NCBI GenBank assembly: GCA_964640655.1
Contig: CAZXFT010000003.1
Coordinates: 115,064 to 179,063, forward strand
Length of the DNA: 64,000 nucleotides
Reading direction: 5' to 3'
From: BJGO01 sp964640655
GTDB lineage: Bacteria > Bacteroidota > Bacteroidia > Chitinophagales > UBA10324
Both the position numbers and the translations under genes were made by a program. Positions within the stretch are counted from its first letter, which is position 1. Every line of letters starts with the position of its first letter. Shown here piece after piece: positions 37,640 to 47,545 of this stretch. The notes under the pieces are model-generated. The model worked only from the letters and a program-made list of their open reading frames with translations. It made no database searches and had not been told where the DNA came from.

Positions 37640-39547
37640 ATGAAAAAACTATTACTACTTTTAAGTTGTGCTTTGCTTGTAAATACAGGTTGGGCACAGT
37701 TTAGCGAAAATTTTGAAAACGTTACACTTACCAATAACACGGGAAGTCTGCCAGCCGGGTGGATGCAGTATAACGTTGATGGTCTGACACCGGCCAGCAA
37801 TTTAAGTTACATGGGAACAGATGCCTGGGTTGTAAGAGGCTCCTCAGCCACTGGTGGTTCTAAAGCAGCTACCAGTATTTCATGGTATAATCCCGCAGGT
37901 GCATCAGACGATTGGATGGTAACTCCGCAGATTAGCGTGCCCTCAACAAATCCTGTTCTTTCTTTCATCGCTAGAGCTCCGGATCAACAATATCCTGATG
38001 GAGTTAAAGTTTATGTTTCTACAACCGGTAATACTGTAGCAGATTTTACAGGTCAACCGATATTAACTATTGATGAAGCACCCGGTACATTTACCACCTT
38101 TGGTGTTGCATTAACTGCTTTTGCCGGACAACAGGTTTATATAGCTTTCCGCAATAACTCTGATGATCAGTTTGTGCTTTACATTGACGATGTGAATGTT
38201 CAATCTTTACCCTCTAATAATGTAACAGTAACTACTGCTAACATTAACCGCTTTGTTCAGATCAGCACTAATACAAATATTACCGGAACGCTCCAGAATG
38301 TAGGAGGTAATACAGTAACTTCTGTAGAAATTAACTGGTCTGATGGTACTAATAATTTCAATCAAACTTTTAATGTTAATCTGAACCCTTTTGGTACTTA
38401 TAACTACACATTAAATTCAAACCCTTTCAACAAACCTAATGTTGAGGAATTTAATTTGACTGTTACTGCAACTCAGGTAAATGGAACAACTGATTCAGAT
38501 CCAACTGATAACTCTAAGAATACTGTTGTAAGCACGGTAAGTTCTATAAAACCAAAGCGTGTATTAATTGAGGAAGGAACAGGTACATGGTGTGGATGGT
38601 GTCCTCGTGGTAAAGTTGCTATGGAATACATGTATAATAACTATTCTGATTTCATCGGCATTATGGTTCATAATGATGACCCAATGACTCTTGCTGAATA
38701 TGATAACAGCATTCAGGTATCCGGTTACCCCGGTTGTCAGGTTGACCGTGATTTGGAAAATGCAAGTGTTTCTCAGAGCCTGTTTGAACAATATTATAAT
38801 ACCTATAAGTCAGTAACACCTCCAGCCGACATTACTGCTACTGCATTATTAACCGGTACAACCTTAGAGGTTACTGTAACCGCATCTTTTGTTACTAAGA
38901 CTGCCGGTCAGTTCAGAATTGGTGCTATACTCATTGAAGATGAGATAAGTGGAACCGGTTCTGATTATGCTCAGGCAAACTATTATGCAAATAATGCTGC
39001 CGGTGCTATGGGTGGTTTTGAGTCATTACCTAATCCTGTTCCTGCATCACAAATGAAATATGACTACGTTGGCAGAATGTTGTTAGGTGGTTACAACGGT
39101 CAATCCAATAGTGTTGCAGGACCAATTGTTGACGGTTATACTGCTACACATACTTTTAATGTTCAATTCCCAAGCAACGTAGTATATTTCAATGCTCGAG
39201 TTGTACCGGTTCTAATTGAAACTGCTACAGGTCGTGTTTGGAATTCAAACATTACACAGGTTAAAACAGCCACCTCGGTTGAAAGTATCAGTTCAAATGT
39301 AGATTTGCAACTATATCCTAACCCTGCATCTGAAATTGTAAATCTAGCATTTAACCTATCTGAGCGCAAAAATGTTAATGTACAGATTTATAGTATGGAT
39401 GGAAAAATAATTTCACAGAATACATACAACGACTTAATTGGACAGCAGAATCTGAACCTTAACATTAAGGGATTAGCTTCTGGTACTTACATGGTTTCTG
39501 TAAGTGCTGATGGCAAGAGCTACGTTAAAATGCTTTCTATTAAATAA
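37640..39547 (+). CDS. Secreted choice-of-anchor-J / Omp28-like thioredoxin-fold protein with T9SS tail
   Basis: A 635-residue exported protein. The signal peptide (1-20, ending GWAQ) is followed by a cleaved-adhesin/choice-of-anchor-J sandwich (about 22-195; FSENFENVTLTNNTGSLPAG, DDWMVTPQISVPS, VLYIDDVNVQ), a CARDB-like beta domain (about 195-300), and an Omp28-like domain from about 300. The last opens with VLIEEGTGTWCGWCPRGKVA, a thioredoxin-like CGWC pair at Cys318/Cys321. The type A tail (LYPNPASEIVNLAF, YSMDGKI, LASGTYMVSVSADG) closes it. Similar Omp28 modules are common on Bacteroidota surfaces. The CGWC pair suggests, but does not prove, redox activity outside the cell. It has its own promoter and a strong terminator, so it is likely monocistronic. 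Confidence 0.9.
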   Translation: MKKLLLLLSCALLVNTGWAQFSENFENVTLTNNTGSLPAGWMQYNVDGLTPASNLSYMGTDAWVVRGSSATGGSKAATSISWYNPAGASDDWMVTPQISVPSTNPVLSFIARAPDQQYPDGVKVYVSTTGNTVADFTGQPILTIDEAPGTFTTFGVALTAFAGQQVYIAFRNNSDDQFVLYIDDVNVQSLPSNNVTVTTANINRFVQISTNTNITGTLQNVGGNTVTSVEINWSDGTNNFNQTFNVNLNPFGTYNYTLNSNPFNKPNVEEFNLTVTATQVNGTTDSDPTDNSKNTVVSTVSSIKPKRVLIEEGTGTWCGWCPRGKVAMEYMYNNYSDFIGIMVHNDDPMTLAEYDNSIQVSGYPGCQVDRDLENASVSQSLFEQYYNTYKSVTPPADITATALLTGTTLEVTVTASFVTKTAGQFRIGAILIEDEISGTGSDYAQANYYANNAAGAMGGFESLPNPVPASQMKYDYVGRMLLGGYNGQSNSVAGPIVDGYTATHTFNVQFPSNVVYFNARVVPVLIETATGRVWNSNITQVKTATSVESISSNVDLQLYPNPASEIVNLAFNLSERKNVNVQIYSMDGKIISQNTYNDLIGQQNLNLNIKGLASGTYMVSVSADGKSYVKMLSIK

Positions 39548-39565
39548 CAATACGAGTAATATCAG

Positions 39566-39600
39566 AAAAAAGCCGTATCCCACTGGGATACGGCTTTTTT
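39566..39600 (+). terminator. Strong Rho-independent terminator
   Basis: A perfect 16-bp stem (39566-39581 with 39585-39600) with a 3-base loop and flanking A and T tracts. It follows the Omp28-like gene by 18 bases. Confidence 0.93.
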
Positions 39601-39707
39601 GTTTTCTTACCGCTCTGAACTTATTTAAATTAGCAGCGTACAAGCGCTCGGTTATTTCACCTGAAAACAACATAATAACCTGAAAAACAATCTGATGTAA
39701 ACACCTC

Positions 39708-42700
39708 ATGGAGCGGCTCTATGCCAATATAATCTATAAGTATCCAACCGAATGGACTCATGCTTTTCTTTCTGAAGGTGAGTTGATTCAGTATGGTCAG
39801 CTATTGGCTAACGGTATTAAACAATTAGTACCCACAGACTATATCGAAATATATTTTACCGATGTTCAGCCAAAACTATTTTACTCATCATTATCTGCTT
39901 CCGATAAACGTGATAATAAAATTAGCCGACTTATTGGAGGATATGTTTCATTATCGCAGGAAGCTTTTCGTTTCCCTTATTATGACAAGGACAAATATCC
40001 TGACATCAAGTATTCTGATGTTTTGGAATTGGGAAAGTCTTTCATTTCGTTACCTCTGTTTTGTAACCATCAGTGTATAGGTTCGGTCAACATCGCTTCT
40101 AATGTGCCTCAGGTTTTTCGCGACGATGTAGTACCTCATCTGGTAACACACATAGCACAATGGGATGTTGTCTATAAATCTTTATTTGCAGAACGCGAGT
40201 TGGTTCAGGATGCATTGCAATCTTTAAATTATTTCAATGCATTACCTCAACCTGCTTTTGCGGTTCAAAAAGATTGCCGTTTAACCTATAGCAATTCTGC
40301 ATTTAAGCAGTTCATTCAGGTTAATTACAAAAGACATTTTGAGCATGAGGAAGCATTACTTTCAAACCTGGTAGGTCACGATTTTCCTGAGTTGGAAATG
40401 TTGATGCAGCAAGCATGGAGAAAAGGATACAGCTGCATTGATAAAAATTATCTCGTTGGTGGAAATGAAATATGGTATGGCATAGATGCATACAAACTGA
40501 ACGATAATATATTATTCCTCTTCAGGCATCTTGATAAAGCACAAGGTATAGAAATTCGTGAGGAACAATCCATGCATTTGCTCTATAAGCAATTGCCGTT
40601 TGCCGTTTTGTTAATCGATCGCAATTCAGAAATACTTTACCTCAATGCCTATCTGAAGCAATTGCTTAATCGCAATATCGCCGGTTCATCCTTATTAGAG
40701 TTTATTGAATCAACACAAATAAAAAAGTACTTCCGTCTGATTACCGATGTATTGCATGGCGAACAAAATGATTTACCATTATCACTTGAATTAAAATCAG
40801 ATTCCAAGCATCAGGTGTCTTTGGCTGGATACTTTAAAAAAATAAATTACCGTAACGATAGTGCTCTTGTATTCTATGGCACCGATATGCTGAAAGAAGG
40901 GATACTGCTGAACGATTATCTTTCTTTAAGTCACAAAGATGTGTTCGATACATTGCCTTTGGGTGTAGCCATTGTGAATGAGCAGTTGAGTGCTTCATTT
41001 GTCAATAAAGCTTTTACAGAAATTACTAAATACGAACTGCACGAAGTGCAGGCTTTGCCTTTGATGGATTTGCTCTGCACGTTGGATGAAGCGATTATAC
41101 TGTTGAAGGAAATTACTACTCTGCAGAATTCTCAAAGTCTTTCGAAAATCATCTCTGTTGACACCAAGCATAATGAAGCAAAGAAAATTTTATTCACAGC
41201 TTGCGCATATCATACGGCACAGGAGAGGGCATATGTTCTGTCATTCTATGACATCACAACTCTTGAAACTGAAAAACAAAACATACTTACTCAGGCACAG
41301 GTTGCAATAGATGCACAACAAGCTGAAGAACAATTCCTGGCTCGCATGAGTCATGAGATACGAACAGCTATGAACGGCATTATTGGTTTAACCAATGTAA
41401 TGATGCAAACCGGATTGAGCGGTGAACAAAGGCAATTCCTGAATTTGGTGAAACAATCCACCGATAACTTACTGGTTATCATCAACGATATTCTCGATTT
41501 ATCCAAAATCAAGTCGGGCAAGATGCAGTTTGAAGAAGTGCCGGTAAACCTGAAAGTATTGTTTGAGAATCTATACTCCATCATACTCTCAAAACTAGGT
41601 GCTAAAGAAGTACACCTCAAAATGGAATATGACGCAGACATTCCAGCGCAGCTCAATACAGATCCAACGCGTATCAATCAGATATTGTTGAACTTACTGG
41701 GCAACGCCATGAAGTTTACCGAGCGTGGACAAATCACATATTCCGCTAAGCTCCTGGGTAATGATAGTAACAAGGCTCGCATACTGATTGAAGTTTCGGA
41801 TACGGGTATAGGAATTGATGATAAAAACATAGACCAGATTTTTGATTCATATAGTCAGGCTGAGTCGGATACCACACGTAAATACGGCGGCACCGGATTG
41901 GGTCTGCCTATCGTGAAACAACTGGTGGAGCTGATGGAAGGTCATATTTCTGTAAAAAGTCAATTACATAAAGGCACTACCTTCTCTATTGAACTGCCAT
42001 TGAACATCAGCAGTGAACAGATTGTAGAGGCAGAAACAGGAAGCACCGAACTTGATATTCCCCAAGGTATTCGTGTACTGGTGGTGGATGATAATTACAT
42101 CAATCGTTTATTGGTAGTACATCTTTTAAGAGCAAAAGGTTTTGAAGTATTGGAAGCTGCGGGTGGCTACGAAGCGCTCGATGTCTTGCACGAAGAAGAT
42201 GTTGACCTGGTGCTGATGGACATTTCTATGCCTGATATTGATGGCTTTGAAACCACACGCATCATACGCAAGTCTGATACAGCATACATTCGTCAGATAC
42301 CTGTGATTGCGATGACGGCTCACGGTTTTCAGGACCAGATACGCAACGCTACCGATGCCGGAATGAACAGCTATATCGTAAAGCCTTTTAAGCCGGAGCA
42401 GTTGTATAAAACCATCATAGAACAATTGAACATTGATGAATCACATACACCCGATGAAGCCATTGAAACTGCTGATGAAAAATTAGCGCAACTTGAGACG
42501 GAAGTGAAACCTTCATTGAAAATCAATGAAAGTGCAGCACGTAATTACGATCTGGCTTTTCTCGAAGACTATTACGATCACGAACCTACCTTCATCAACA
42601 ACATATTAAAGTTGTATGTACAGGACACTCCGGGAATGCTCAAAGAGATGGAGCAAGCCATGCTCGATGGCGACTGGAAAAACTTCAAGGCATTAGCGCA

Positions 42701-42884
42701 TAAAATAAAAACCAACATTATGATGATGGGTATTAAGCCTGTAGAAGATTTCTTCAAAACATCGTCGGCAATGGATGTAACTATCATGGAACATCCTGAT
42801 ATGCACCTGCAGTTTTACTCCTTCAAACTCACTGTTTTGAATGCTTTGGATCAGATCAAAGCAGACCGTAATCTGAATGGTTAA
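39708..42884 (+). CDS. Soluble hybrid sensor histidine kinase with receiver and HPt domains
   Basis: A 1058-residue multi-domain kinase without signal peptide or membrane helix. The N-terminal ~165 residues look like a GAF-type sensor. Two to three PAS-like regions follow (about 175-285, 290-400, 415-530; LLIDRNSEILYLNAYLKQLL, GVAIVNEQLSASFVNKAFTE). HisKA has FLARMSHEIRTAMNGIIG with phospho-His549, then an ATPase with N-box LLNLLGNAMKFTERGQ, DTGIGIDDKNIDQIFD and YGGTGLGLPIVKQL. The receiver (about 785-905) has VLVVDDNYINR, phospho-acceptor Asp838 in LVLMDISMPD and KPFKPEQLY. The C-terminal HPt domain carries His998 in LAHKIKTN. A complete His-Asp-His relay is thus in one protein; the final response regulator is elsewhere. 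ATG 39708. Confidence 0.93.
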   Translation: MERLYANIIYKYPTEWTHAFLSEGELIQYGQLLANGIKQLVPTDYIEIYFTDVQPKLFYSSLSASDKRDNKISRLIGGYVSLSQEAFRFPYYDKDKYPDIKYSDVLELGKSFISLPLFCNHQCIGSVNIASNVPQVFRDDVVPHLVTHIAQWDVVYKSLFAERELVQDALQSLNYFNALPQPAFAVQKDCRLTYSNSAFKQFIQVNYKRHFEHEEALLSNLVGHDFPELEMLMQQAWRKGYSCIDKNYLVGGNEIWYGIDAYKLNDNILFLFRHLDKAQGIEIREEQSMHLLYKQLPFAVLLIDRNSEILYLNAYLKQLLNRNIAGSSLLEFIESTQIKKYFRLITDVLHGEQNDLPLSLELKSDSKHQVSLAGYFKKINYRNDSALVFYGTDMLKEGILLNDYLSLSHKDVFDTLPLGVAIVNEQLSASFVNKAFTEITKYELHEVQALPLMDLLCTLDEAIILLKEITTLQNSQSLSKIISVDTKHNEAKKILFTACAYHTAQERAYVLSFYDITTLETEKQNILTQAQVAIDAQQAEEQFLARMSHEIRTAMNGIIGLTNVMMQTGLSGEQRQFLNLVKQSTDNLLVIINDILDLSKIKSGKMQFEEVPVNLKVLFENLYSIILSKLGAKEVHLKMEYDADIPAQLNTDPTRINQILLNLLGNAMKFTERGQITYSAKLLGNDSNKARILIEVSDTGIGIDDKNIDQIFDSYSQAESDTTRKYGGTGLGLPIVKQLVELMEGHISVKSQLHKGTTFSIELPLNISSEQIVEAETGSTELDIPQGIRVLVVDDNYINRLLVVHLLRAKGFEVLEAAGGYEALDVLHEEDVDLVLMDISMPDIDGFETTRIIRKSDTAYIRQIPVIAMTAHGFQDQIRNATDAGMNSYIVKPFKPEQLYKTIIEQLNIDESHTPDEAIETADEKLAQLETEVKPSLKINESAARNYDLAFLEDYYDHEPTFINNILKLYVQDTPGMLKEMEQAMLDGDWKNFKALAHKIKTNIMMMGIKPVEDFFKTSSAMDVTIMEHPDMHLQFYSFKLTVLNALDQIKADRNLNG

Positions 42885-42885
42885 C

Positions 42886-42912
42886 AATCTTTAGAACTAC
42901 GGTTCAAAGATT
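42886..42912. terminator. Possible bidirectional hairpin between convergent genes
   Basis: AATCTTT/AAAGATT plus GAAC/GTTC form an 11-bp stem with one bulged A and a TACG tetraloop. It sits between the hybrid kinase stop and the HAD gene's stop, whose TAG lies inside the hairpin. Neither side has a real T-run, so its role as a terminator is only probable. Confidence 0.4.
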
Positions 42913-43316
42913 TCAATCTTACGCTCCACTTCTATAAAATCGCTGAACTTTCCCAGGAACTTGGTGGCACGAACGGTTCGGTCATCTATCCAGTGATAAT
43001 TTCCTCCACGCGGCTTACCGAATATGATGCCGTGATATTTGAAACCATTAGTAACAAGCCATTGCTCTGTATTGGCTCGGTGTGCTTCGGTGCGCGCAGT
43101 AAAGAAAGTAATGATGTGACCTTCATCGTACCATTTATTGATGTATTCCTGCGCGCCGGGAATGATAGCGGCTGTGAGCATGCGCTCAGGTTCTTCGTTG
43201 GGTATGTCTTCGCAAACGGTACCGTCAATGTCTATAAGGAAGTTCTTGATATGTGTAGGCAACACCGGGCTGCCGTGTGTTCCGTCGGGGTTAAAGGTTT
43301 CTTTTAAATCAACCAT
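42897..43316 (-). CDS. HAD-superfamily phosphatase-like protein
   Basis: A 139-residue HAD hydrolase. Motif I is FLIDIDGTVCED (Asp29 and Asp31), motif II-like Thr lies in HIITFFTARTEAHR, and the C-terminal acidic pair is in GNYHWIDDRTVRA. There is no cap domain, so substrates may be large or phosphoproteins. Close relatives in Bacteroidota are sometimes labelled as phosphoheptose isomerase or capsule-phosphatase-like, labels that the sequence itself does not prove. ATG start; it runs convergent to the kinase gene and diverges from a small unknown gene 75 bases away. Confidence 0.8.
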   Translation of the reverse strand: MVDLKETFNPDGTHGSPVLPTHIKNFLIDIDGTVCEDIPNEEPERMLTAAIIPGAQEYINKWYDEGHIITFFTARTEAHRANTEQWLVTNGFKYHGIIFGKPRGGNYHWIDDRTVRATKFLGKFSDFIEVERKIEIFEP

Positions 43317-43391
43317 GGGTTAAAACAGTATTAAAAATATGCTGCAAAGATATGGGCTTGCATAAAGGGTGATGTAAAATTTTATTAACGT

Positions 43392-43727
43392 ATGAAGTAT
43401 TTTAAATTTGAACCAATGACCACCGACATACATCAACTGTACGACGAAGCCATTCATTTACCTGAGCTGTATTATATCAACCGCGATGAGTTTGAAAAAT
43501 GTTTAGGTCATATTGAATCAGGGGTGTATGATTTGTTGATGAACAACAGCGAACATCTGGCATGGTTGCTCTATCGAATAGACGTGCGTGAAAAGGACAG
43601 CAAGAAAGCCTTTGAAGAATCGGATACCCATAAAATAGCATCTGCACTTACACAACTGATTGTGCAACGACAGCTGGAGAAATACGAATCCCGTAAACAA
43701 CATCCACCGGTTGGTGGGGACTATTAA
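43392..43727 (+). CDS. Small conserved-looking cytoplasmic protein, unknown function
   Basis: A 111-residue acidic, helix-rich protein with no signal peptide or membrane segment. The middle part reads MNNSEHLAWLLYRIDVREKD and a helix HKIASALTQLIVQRQLEKYE follows, ending in a Pro/Gly-rich tail (HPPVGGDY). A second ATG nine codons in (43416) is equally plausible as start. I do not recognise the family. It sits between a HAD gene and a T9SS type B gene whose stop codons it touches directly (its TAA is adjacent to the convergent TGA). Confidence 0.65.
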   Translation: MKYFKFEPMTTDIHQLYDEAIHLPELYYINRDEFEKCLGHIESGVYDLLMNNSEHLAWLLYRIDVREKDSKKAFEESDTHKIASALTQLIVQRQLEKYESRKQHPPVGGDY

Positions 43728-44771
43728 TCACCTGATCAACGTTACATTACCCCTCTCCATTCTCTGTTCGCCGCTGAGTACATCGGTGTAGGTGGCCACC
43801 CACTGATAGGTTGCCATTTCGCAAGGGCTGCCGTTGCAGTTGCCATCCCAGCCATCGTAAATGCTGTTGCCGCAATACACCTGCTTGCCCCAGCGGTTAT
43901 ATACGCACAGCTTAAAATTACTCACCTGCGGGCTACCCAGCACACGAAACACATCATTTTTACCATCATTGTTGGGTGTAAAGGCAGAGGGTATTTGCAG
44001 TTTATTAAAAACAACAGGCGTTTTTGTAGTGTCCTCTTCTGTAGGGCACTCGTTTTTGTAGAGGCCTATGTCGTCTAAAAGCACATACACAACATCTTCG
44101 ATATGAGGCAAGGATGGGTTAATTAAAAATAATGGCGTATTAGCATTATTTCTAAAATTTCCAATTGTAATGTATCTCTCACCACCTGATGCTTTATATT
44201 TCTTTGAAAATGAAATCCAATGCAGGGAGTCGTTAAAAATCATATCACTGTCTGATTCTAATTGAGGAATTACGCTTAAATTATTATATGTTTGTTCATA
44301 TATGCTATCAACTGATAAGTGTACACCTATTTTATTGGTAGTAACTCTATTGATATGTGGCCAATACCTTATGTACATGCGAAAACAATATGTGGAATCT
44401 TTTTCTAGTTCTTTAATAAGTTTTTGTGCAAAATATTTTCTCATCGAGCTATACTGTGATGAAATAAGGGAATCAGCATATAAAATCGTTAAAACATAAG
44501 CAACTCCGCTATGTGGTTCATATCCGTTTTTAATCTCAGCCCAACAATTAAAATTTGGCCAGTTTTGATTGACAAGACTATGGCAATAGGTTACAGCATG
44601 CAGAGTTGGCGAGTACCAATAAAATAACCCATTGAGACCCGCTACGCATGATGGTGTATCCGTAAACTGTTCCAAATCTCCATTTATTATTAAACTCTTG
44701 TTATGAATTAACTGAGCATTGCAAAATAGAACAATACACAAGAAGCCTAGAATTAATCCTATTCTTGTCAT
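43728..44771 (-). CDS. Secreted protein with T9SS type B (CHU_C) C-terminus
   Basis: A 347-residue exported protein. Signal peptide 1-20 (ending LFCNAQ). A beta-sandwich like those in OmpA-neighbouring Bacteroidota lectin-like proteins follows: SLIINGDLEQFTDTPSC, then PHSGVAYVLTILYAD, ITIGNFRNN and VYVLLDDIGLYKNECP. From about residue 258 the type B domain is clear: LQIPSAFTPNNDGKNDVFRV, FKLCVYNRWGKQVY and a C-terminal GNVTLIR strand. It needs T9SS and probably one of the PorP/SprF proteins to be exported. A short, truncated T9SS gene precedes it on the same strand by 8 bases. Confidence 0.88.
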   Translation of the reverse strand: MTRIGLILGFLCIVLFCNAQLIHNKSLIINGDLEQFTDTPSCVAGLNGLFYWYSPTLHAVTYCHSLVNQNWPNFNCWAEIKNGYEPHSGVAYVLTILYADSLISSQYSSMRKYFAQKLIKELEKDSTYCFRMYIRYWPHINRVTTNKIGVHLSVDSIYEQTYNNLSVIPQLESDSDMIFNDSLHWISFSKKYKASGGERYITIGNFRNNANTPLFLINPSLPHIEDVVYVLLDDIGLYKNECPTEEDTTKTPVVFNKLQIPSAFTPNNDGKNDVFRVLGSPQVSNFKLCVYNRWGKQVYCGNSIYDGWDGNCNGSPCEMATYQWVATYTDVLSGEQRMERGNVTLIR

Positions 44772-44779
44772 TTTGTATA

Positions 44780-45322
<543 letters not shown>

Positions 45323-45604
45323 AGTATATGTGGTTTTAGTGTTTTATTGAAGGATAAAAAGCACAATCACTTAATGAACTTACAACTAGCTGATTGACTA
45401 TAATGCACTATATCAAATATAATACTTTATTCCCCGAACATCCTAAGGCCGTTTGTCATGTTATTGTAAAAAGATTTAAGAACCCTGCATCAGGAATCAA
45501 TCTGGTATCTATGACATTAATTATTGCTGTTTTTTTGATTGACTTATTTATCACAATGCTATTAACACTATTAATTAATTTCACGCGCTCATCTTTTTCA
45601 TTTC

Positions 45605-46624
45605 ATGAAACTCATTTCTTTTTTATACGAAGAACAAGACCACCTTGGATTTTTAGTTGATGGTAATGTATATCCTGTCCGCGAAGTGGACTGGAATCTC
45701 CCCGATAATATGCAGTTGTTTTTATACTCCTGGGAGGATGTCATCGAGCACGCAAATAACTTTTACGAACTTATTAAACAAGGCGAAGTAAAACATGTAA
45801 AACCCATACCTATAGAAAAATTAAACCTGCTTGCTCCGGTACCCAACCCCACCAGTATGCGCGATGGCTATGCTTTCCGCCAGCACGTGGAAGCAGCCCG
45901 CCGCAACCGTGGTGTGGAGATGATCCCGGAGTTCGACGAGTATCCTATTTTTTATTTCACCAACCATAATGCAGTGCAGGGTCCCGGCGACATTGTGTGT
46001 ATGCCCGATCATTTTCAGCAACTCGATTTTGAACTGGAAGCTGCGGTGGTAATCTGTAAAAAAGGCCGCAACGTGCGCGCTGAAGAAGCCGACGATTACA
46101 TCGGCGGCTATATGATTATGAACGATATGAGTGCCCGTGCTTTGCAAATGGAAGAGATGAAACTCAATTTGGGACCTGCAAAAGGAAAAGATTTTTGTAC
46201 CGCTATTGGTCCTGTGTTGGTTACCCCCGACGAACTGGAGCCGTATAAGATTCCTGCAAAACCCGGCCACATCGGCAACAACTACAATCTGGACATGACT
46301 TGCCGTGTCAATGGCAAAGAAGTATCGCGTGGCAATGTGGGAGACATGGATTGGACCTTTGCCGAAATTATTGAACGCTGTGCTTACGGTGTAAACATTT
46401 TACCCGGCGATGTAATTGGTTCGGGTACTGTGGGTACCGGATGTTTTCTGGAATTAAACGGAACAGGAAAACGCTTAGACCCCAACTTTAAACCTCAATG
46501 GTTGCAGGATGGCGACGAGGTGGAGATGGAAATTACCGGACTGGGTTTGTTAAAGAATAGAATTGTAAAGGACGAATCAGACTTTTCCATTCTGGCTCGT
46601 AAACACAAATCGCAGTCTGTATAA
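45605..46624 (+). CDS. Fumarylacetoacetate hydrolase family protein
   Basis: A 339-residue enzyme of the FAH superfamily, which cleaves C-C bonds of acylpyruvate-type substrates with a divalent metal. The N-terminal domain (MKLISFLYEEQDHLGFLVDG) is typical, and the catalytic domain shows QLDFELEAAVVICKKGRNV (metal-ligand Glu), YMIMNDMSARALQMEE, GKDFCTAIGPVLVTPDEL and the GDVIGSGTVGTG loop. It is cytoplasmic. In Bacteroidota such genes often sit with homogentisate dioxygenase in tyrosine/phenylalanine breakdown, but none of those partners is present here, so the exact substrate is open. The next gene abuts its stop directly (ATG at 46625), so both are one transcript. Confidence 0.9.
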   Translation: MKLISFLYEEQDHLGFLVDGNVYPVREVDWNLPDNMQLFLYSWEDVIEHANNFYELIKQGEVKHVKPIPIEKLNLLAPVPNPTSMRDGYAFRQHVEAARRNRGVEMIPEFDEYPIFYFTNHNAVQGPGDIVCMPDHFQQLDFELEAAVVICKKGRNVRAEEADDYIGGYMIMNDMSARALQMEEMKLNLGPAKGKDFCTAIGPVLVTPDELEPYKIPAKPGHIGNNYNLDMTCRVNGKEVSRGNVGDMDWTFAEIIERCAYGVNILPGDVIGSGTVGTGCFLELNGTGKRLDPNFKPQWLQDGDEVEMEITGLGLLKNRIVKDESDFSILARKHKSQSV

Positions 46625-47527
46625 ATGCTGAGCATTAACCCTAAAGAAATCAGCACAGCCAGGCTTCATGCATACTTGTTAGGCTCAGTGGCACCGCGTC
46701 CCATTGCTTTTGCCAGTACCATTGATGAGCAGGGCAATATGAATCTGTCGCCATTTAGTTTCTTCAATGTGTTTGGTTCAAATCCACCCACATTAATTTT
46801 TTCTCCTGCTCGTCGGGTACGCGATAACACCATCAAGCATACTTTAGAAAATGCCCTGGCTACTAAAGAAGTAGTCATTAATGTGGTGAGTTTTGATATG
46901 GTACAGCAGATGTCGCTTAGCAGTGTGGAGTTTCCAAAAGGTGTGAATGAATTTATCAAATCAGGTTTTACTCCCATATCATCAGAGAAGGTGAAGCCTT
47001 TTCGTGTAAAAGAATCTCCTGTACAATATGAATGTGTGGTGAAGCAAGTATTGCCTATAGGAACCGAAGGTGGTGCAGGAAATTTGATAATCTGTGAAGT
47101 GGTGATGTTTCACATCAACGAAAACATTTTAAACGAAGCCGGCCATATAGACCCTCACAAAATCGATTTGGTGGCGCGTATGGGAAATGATTTTTATTGT
47201 CGTGCTTCCGGTGCTGCGGTGTTTGAAGTGGCCAAACCCAATACCAAACCTGCCATTGGTTACGATGCTATACCGGAATACATCCGCAACTCGGAAATTC
47301 TTTCAGCCAACAACCTGGGGCAGTTAGGCAACATTGAAAACCTGCCCGATGCGGCAGCAATCGAAGAGATGAAAACCAATGAAGTTGTAAACGATATTTT
47401 GGTGCGCATGCAAAACGACAGAGAAAGCGTTTGCAATCATTTGTTTTTACTTGCAAAAGATTTACTAAGCCTCAATCAGGTGGAGCAGGCTTGGAAAGTA
47501 TTGCTCTTAGCGCAGCAATATGTTTAG
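46625..47527 (+). CDS. Flavin reductase-like domain protein
   Basis: A 300-residue flavin-binding protein. The split-barrel flavin reductase domain (about residues 10-200) has GSVAPRPIAFASTIDEQG, NLSPFSFFNVFGSNPPTLIF and the ENALATKEVVINVVS segment, which form the FMN pocket in this family. The C-terminal ~100 residues are helical and seen in the longer Bacteroidota members. It likely binds FMN and reduces it or acts as an oxidoreductase in an aromatic-compound pathway; the pairing with a FAH-family gene makes catabolism of an aromatic or keto acid the best guess. ATG overlaps no base but directly follows the upstream stop. Confidence 0.88.
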   Translation: MLSINPKEISTARLHAYLLGSVAPRPIAFASTIDEQGNMNLSPFSFFNVFGSNPPTLIFSPARRVRDNTIKHTLENALATKEVVINVVSFDMVQQMSLSSVEFPKGVNEFIKSGFTPISSEKVKPFRVKESPVQYECVVKQVLPIGTEGGAGNLIICEVVMFHINENILNEAGHIDPHKIDLVARMGNDFYCRASGAAVFEVAKPNTKPAIGYDAIPEYIRNSEILSANNLGQLGNIENLPDAAAIEEMKTNEVVNDILVRMQNDRESVCNHLFLLAKDLLSLNQVEQAWKVLLLAQQYV

Positions 47528-47545
47528 TTGATTTACAAAACTCGT

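Noticed and set aside
45394..45660. 88-codon frame upstream of the FAH-family gene
   Set aside because: It overlaps the true start of the FAH gene in another frame by 56 bases and ends in a shadow of it; no signal peptide or domain.
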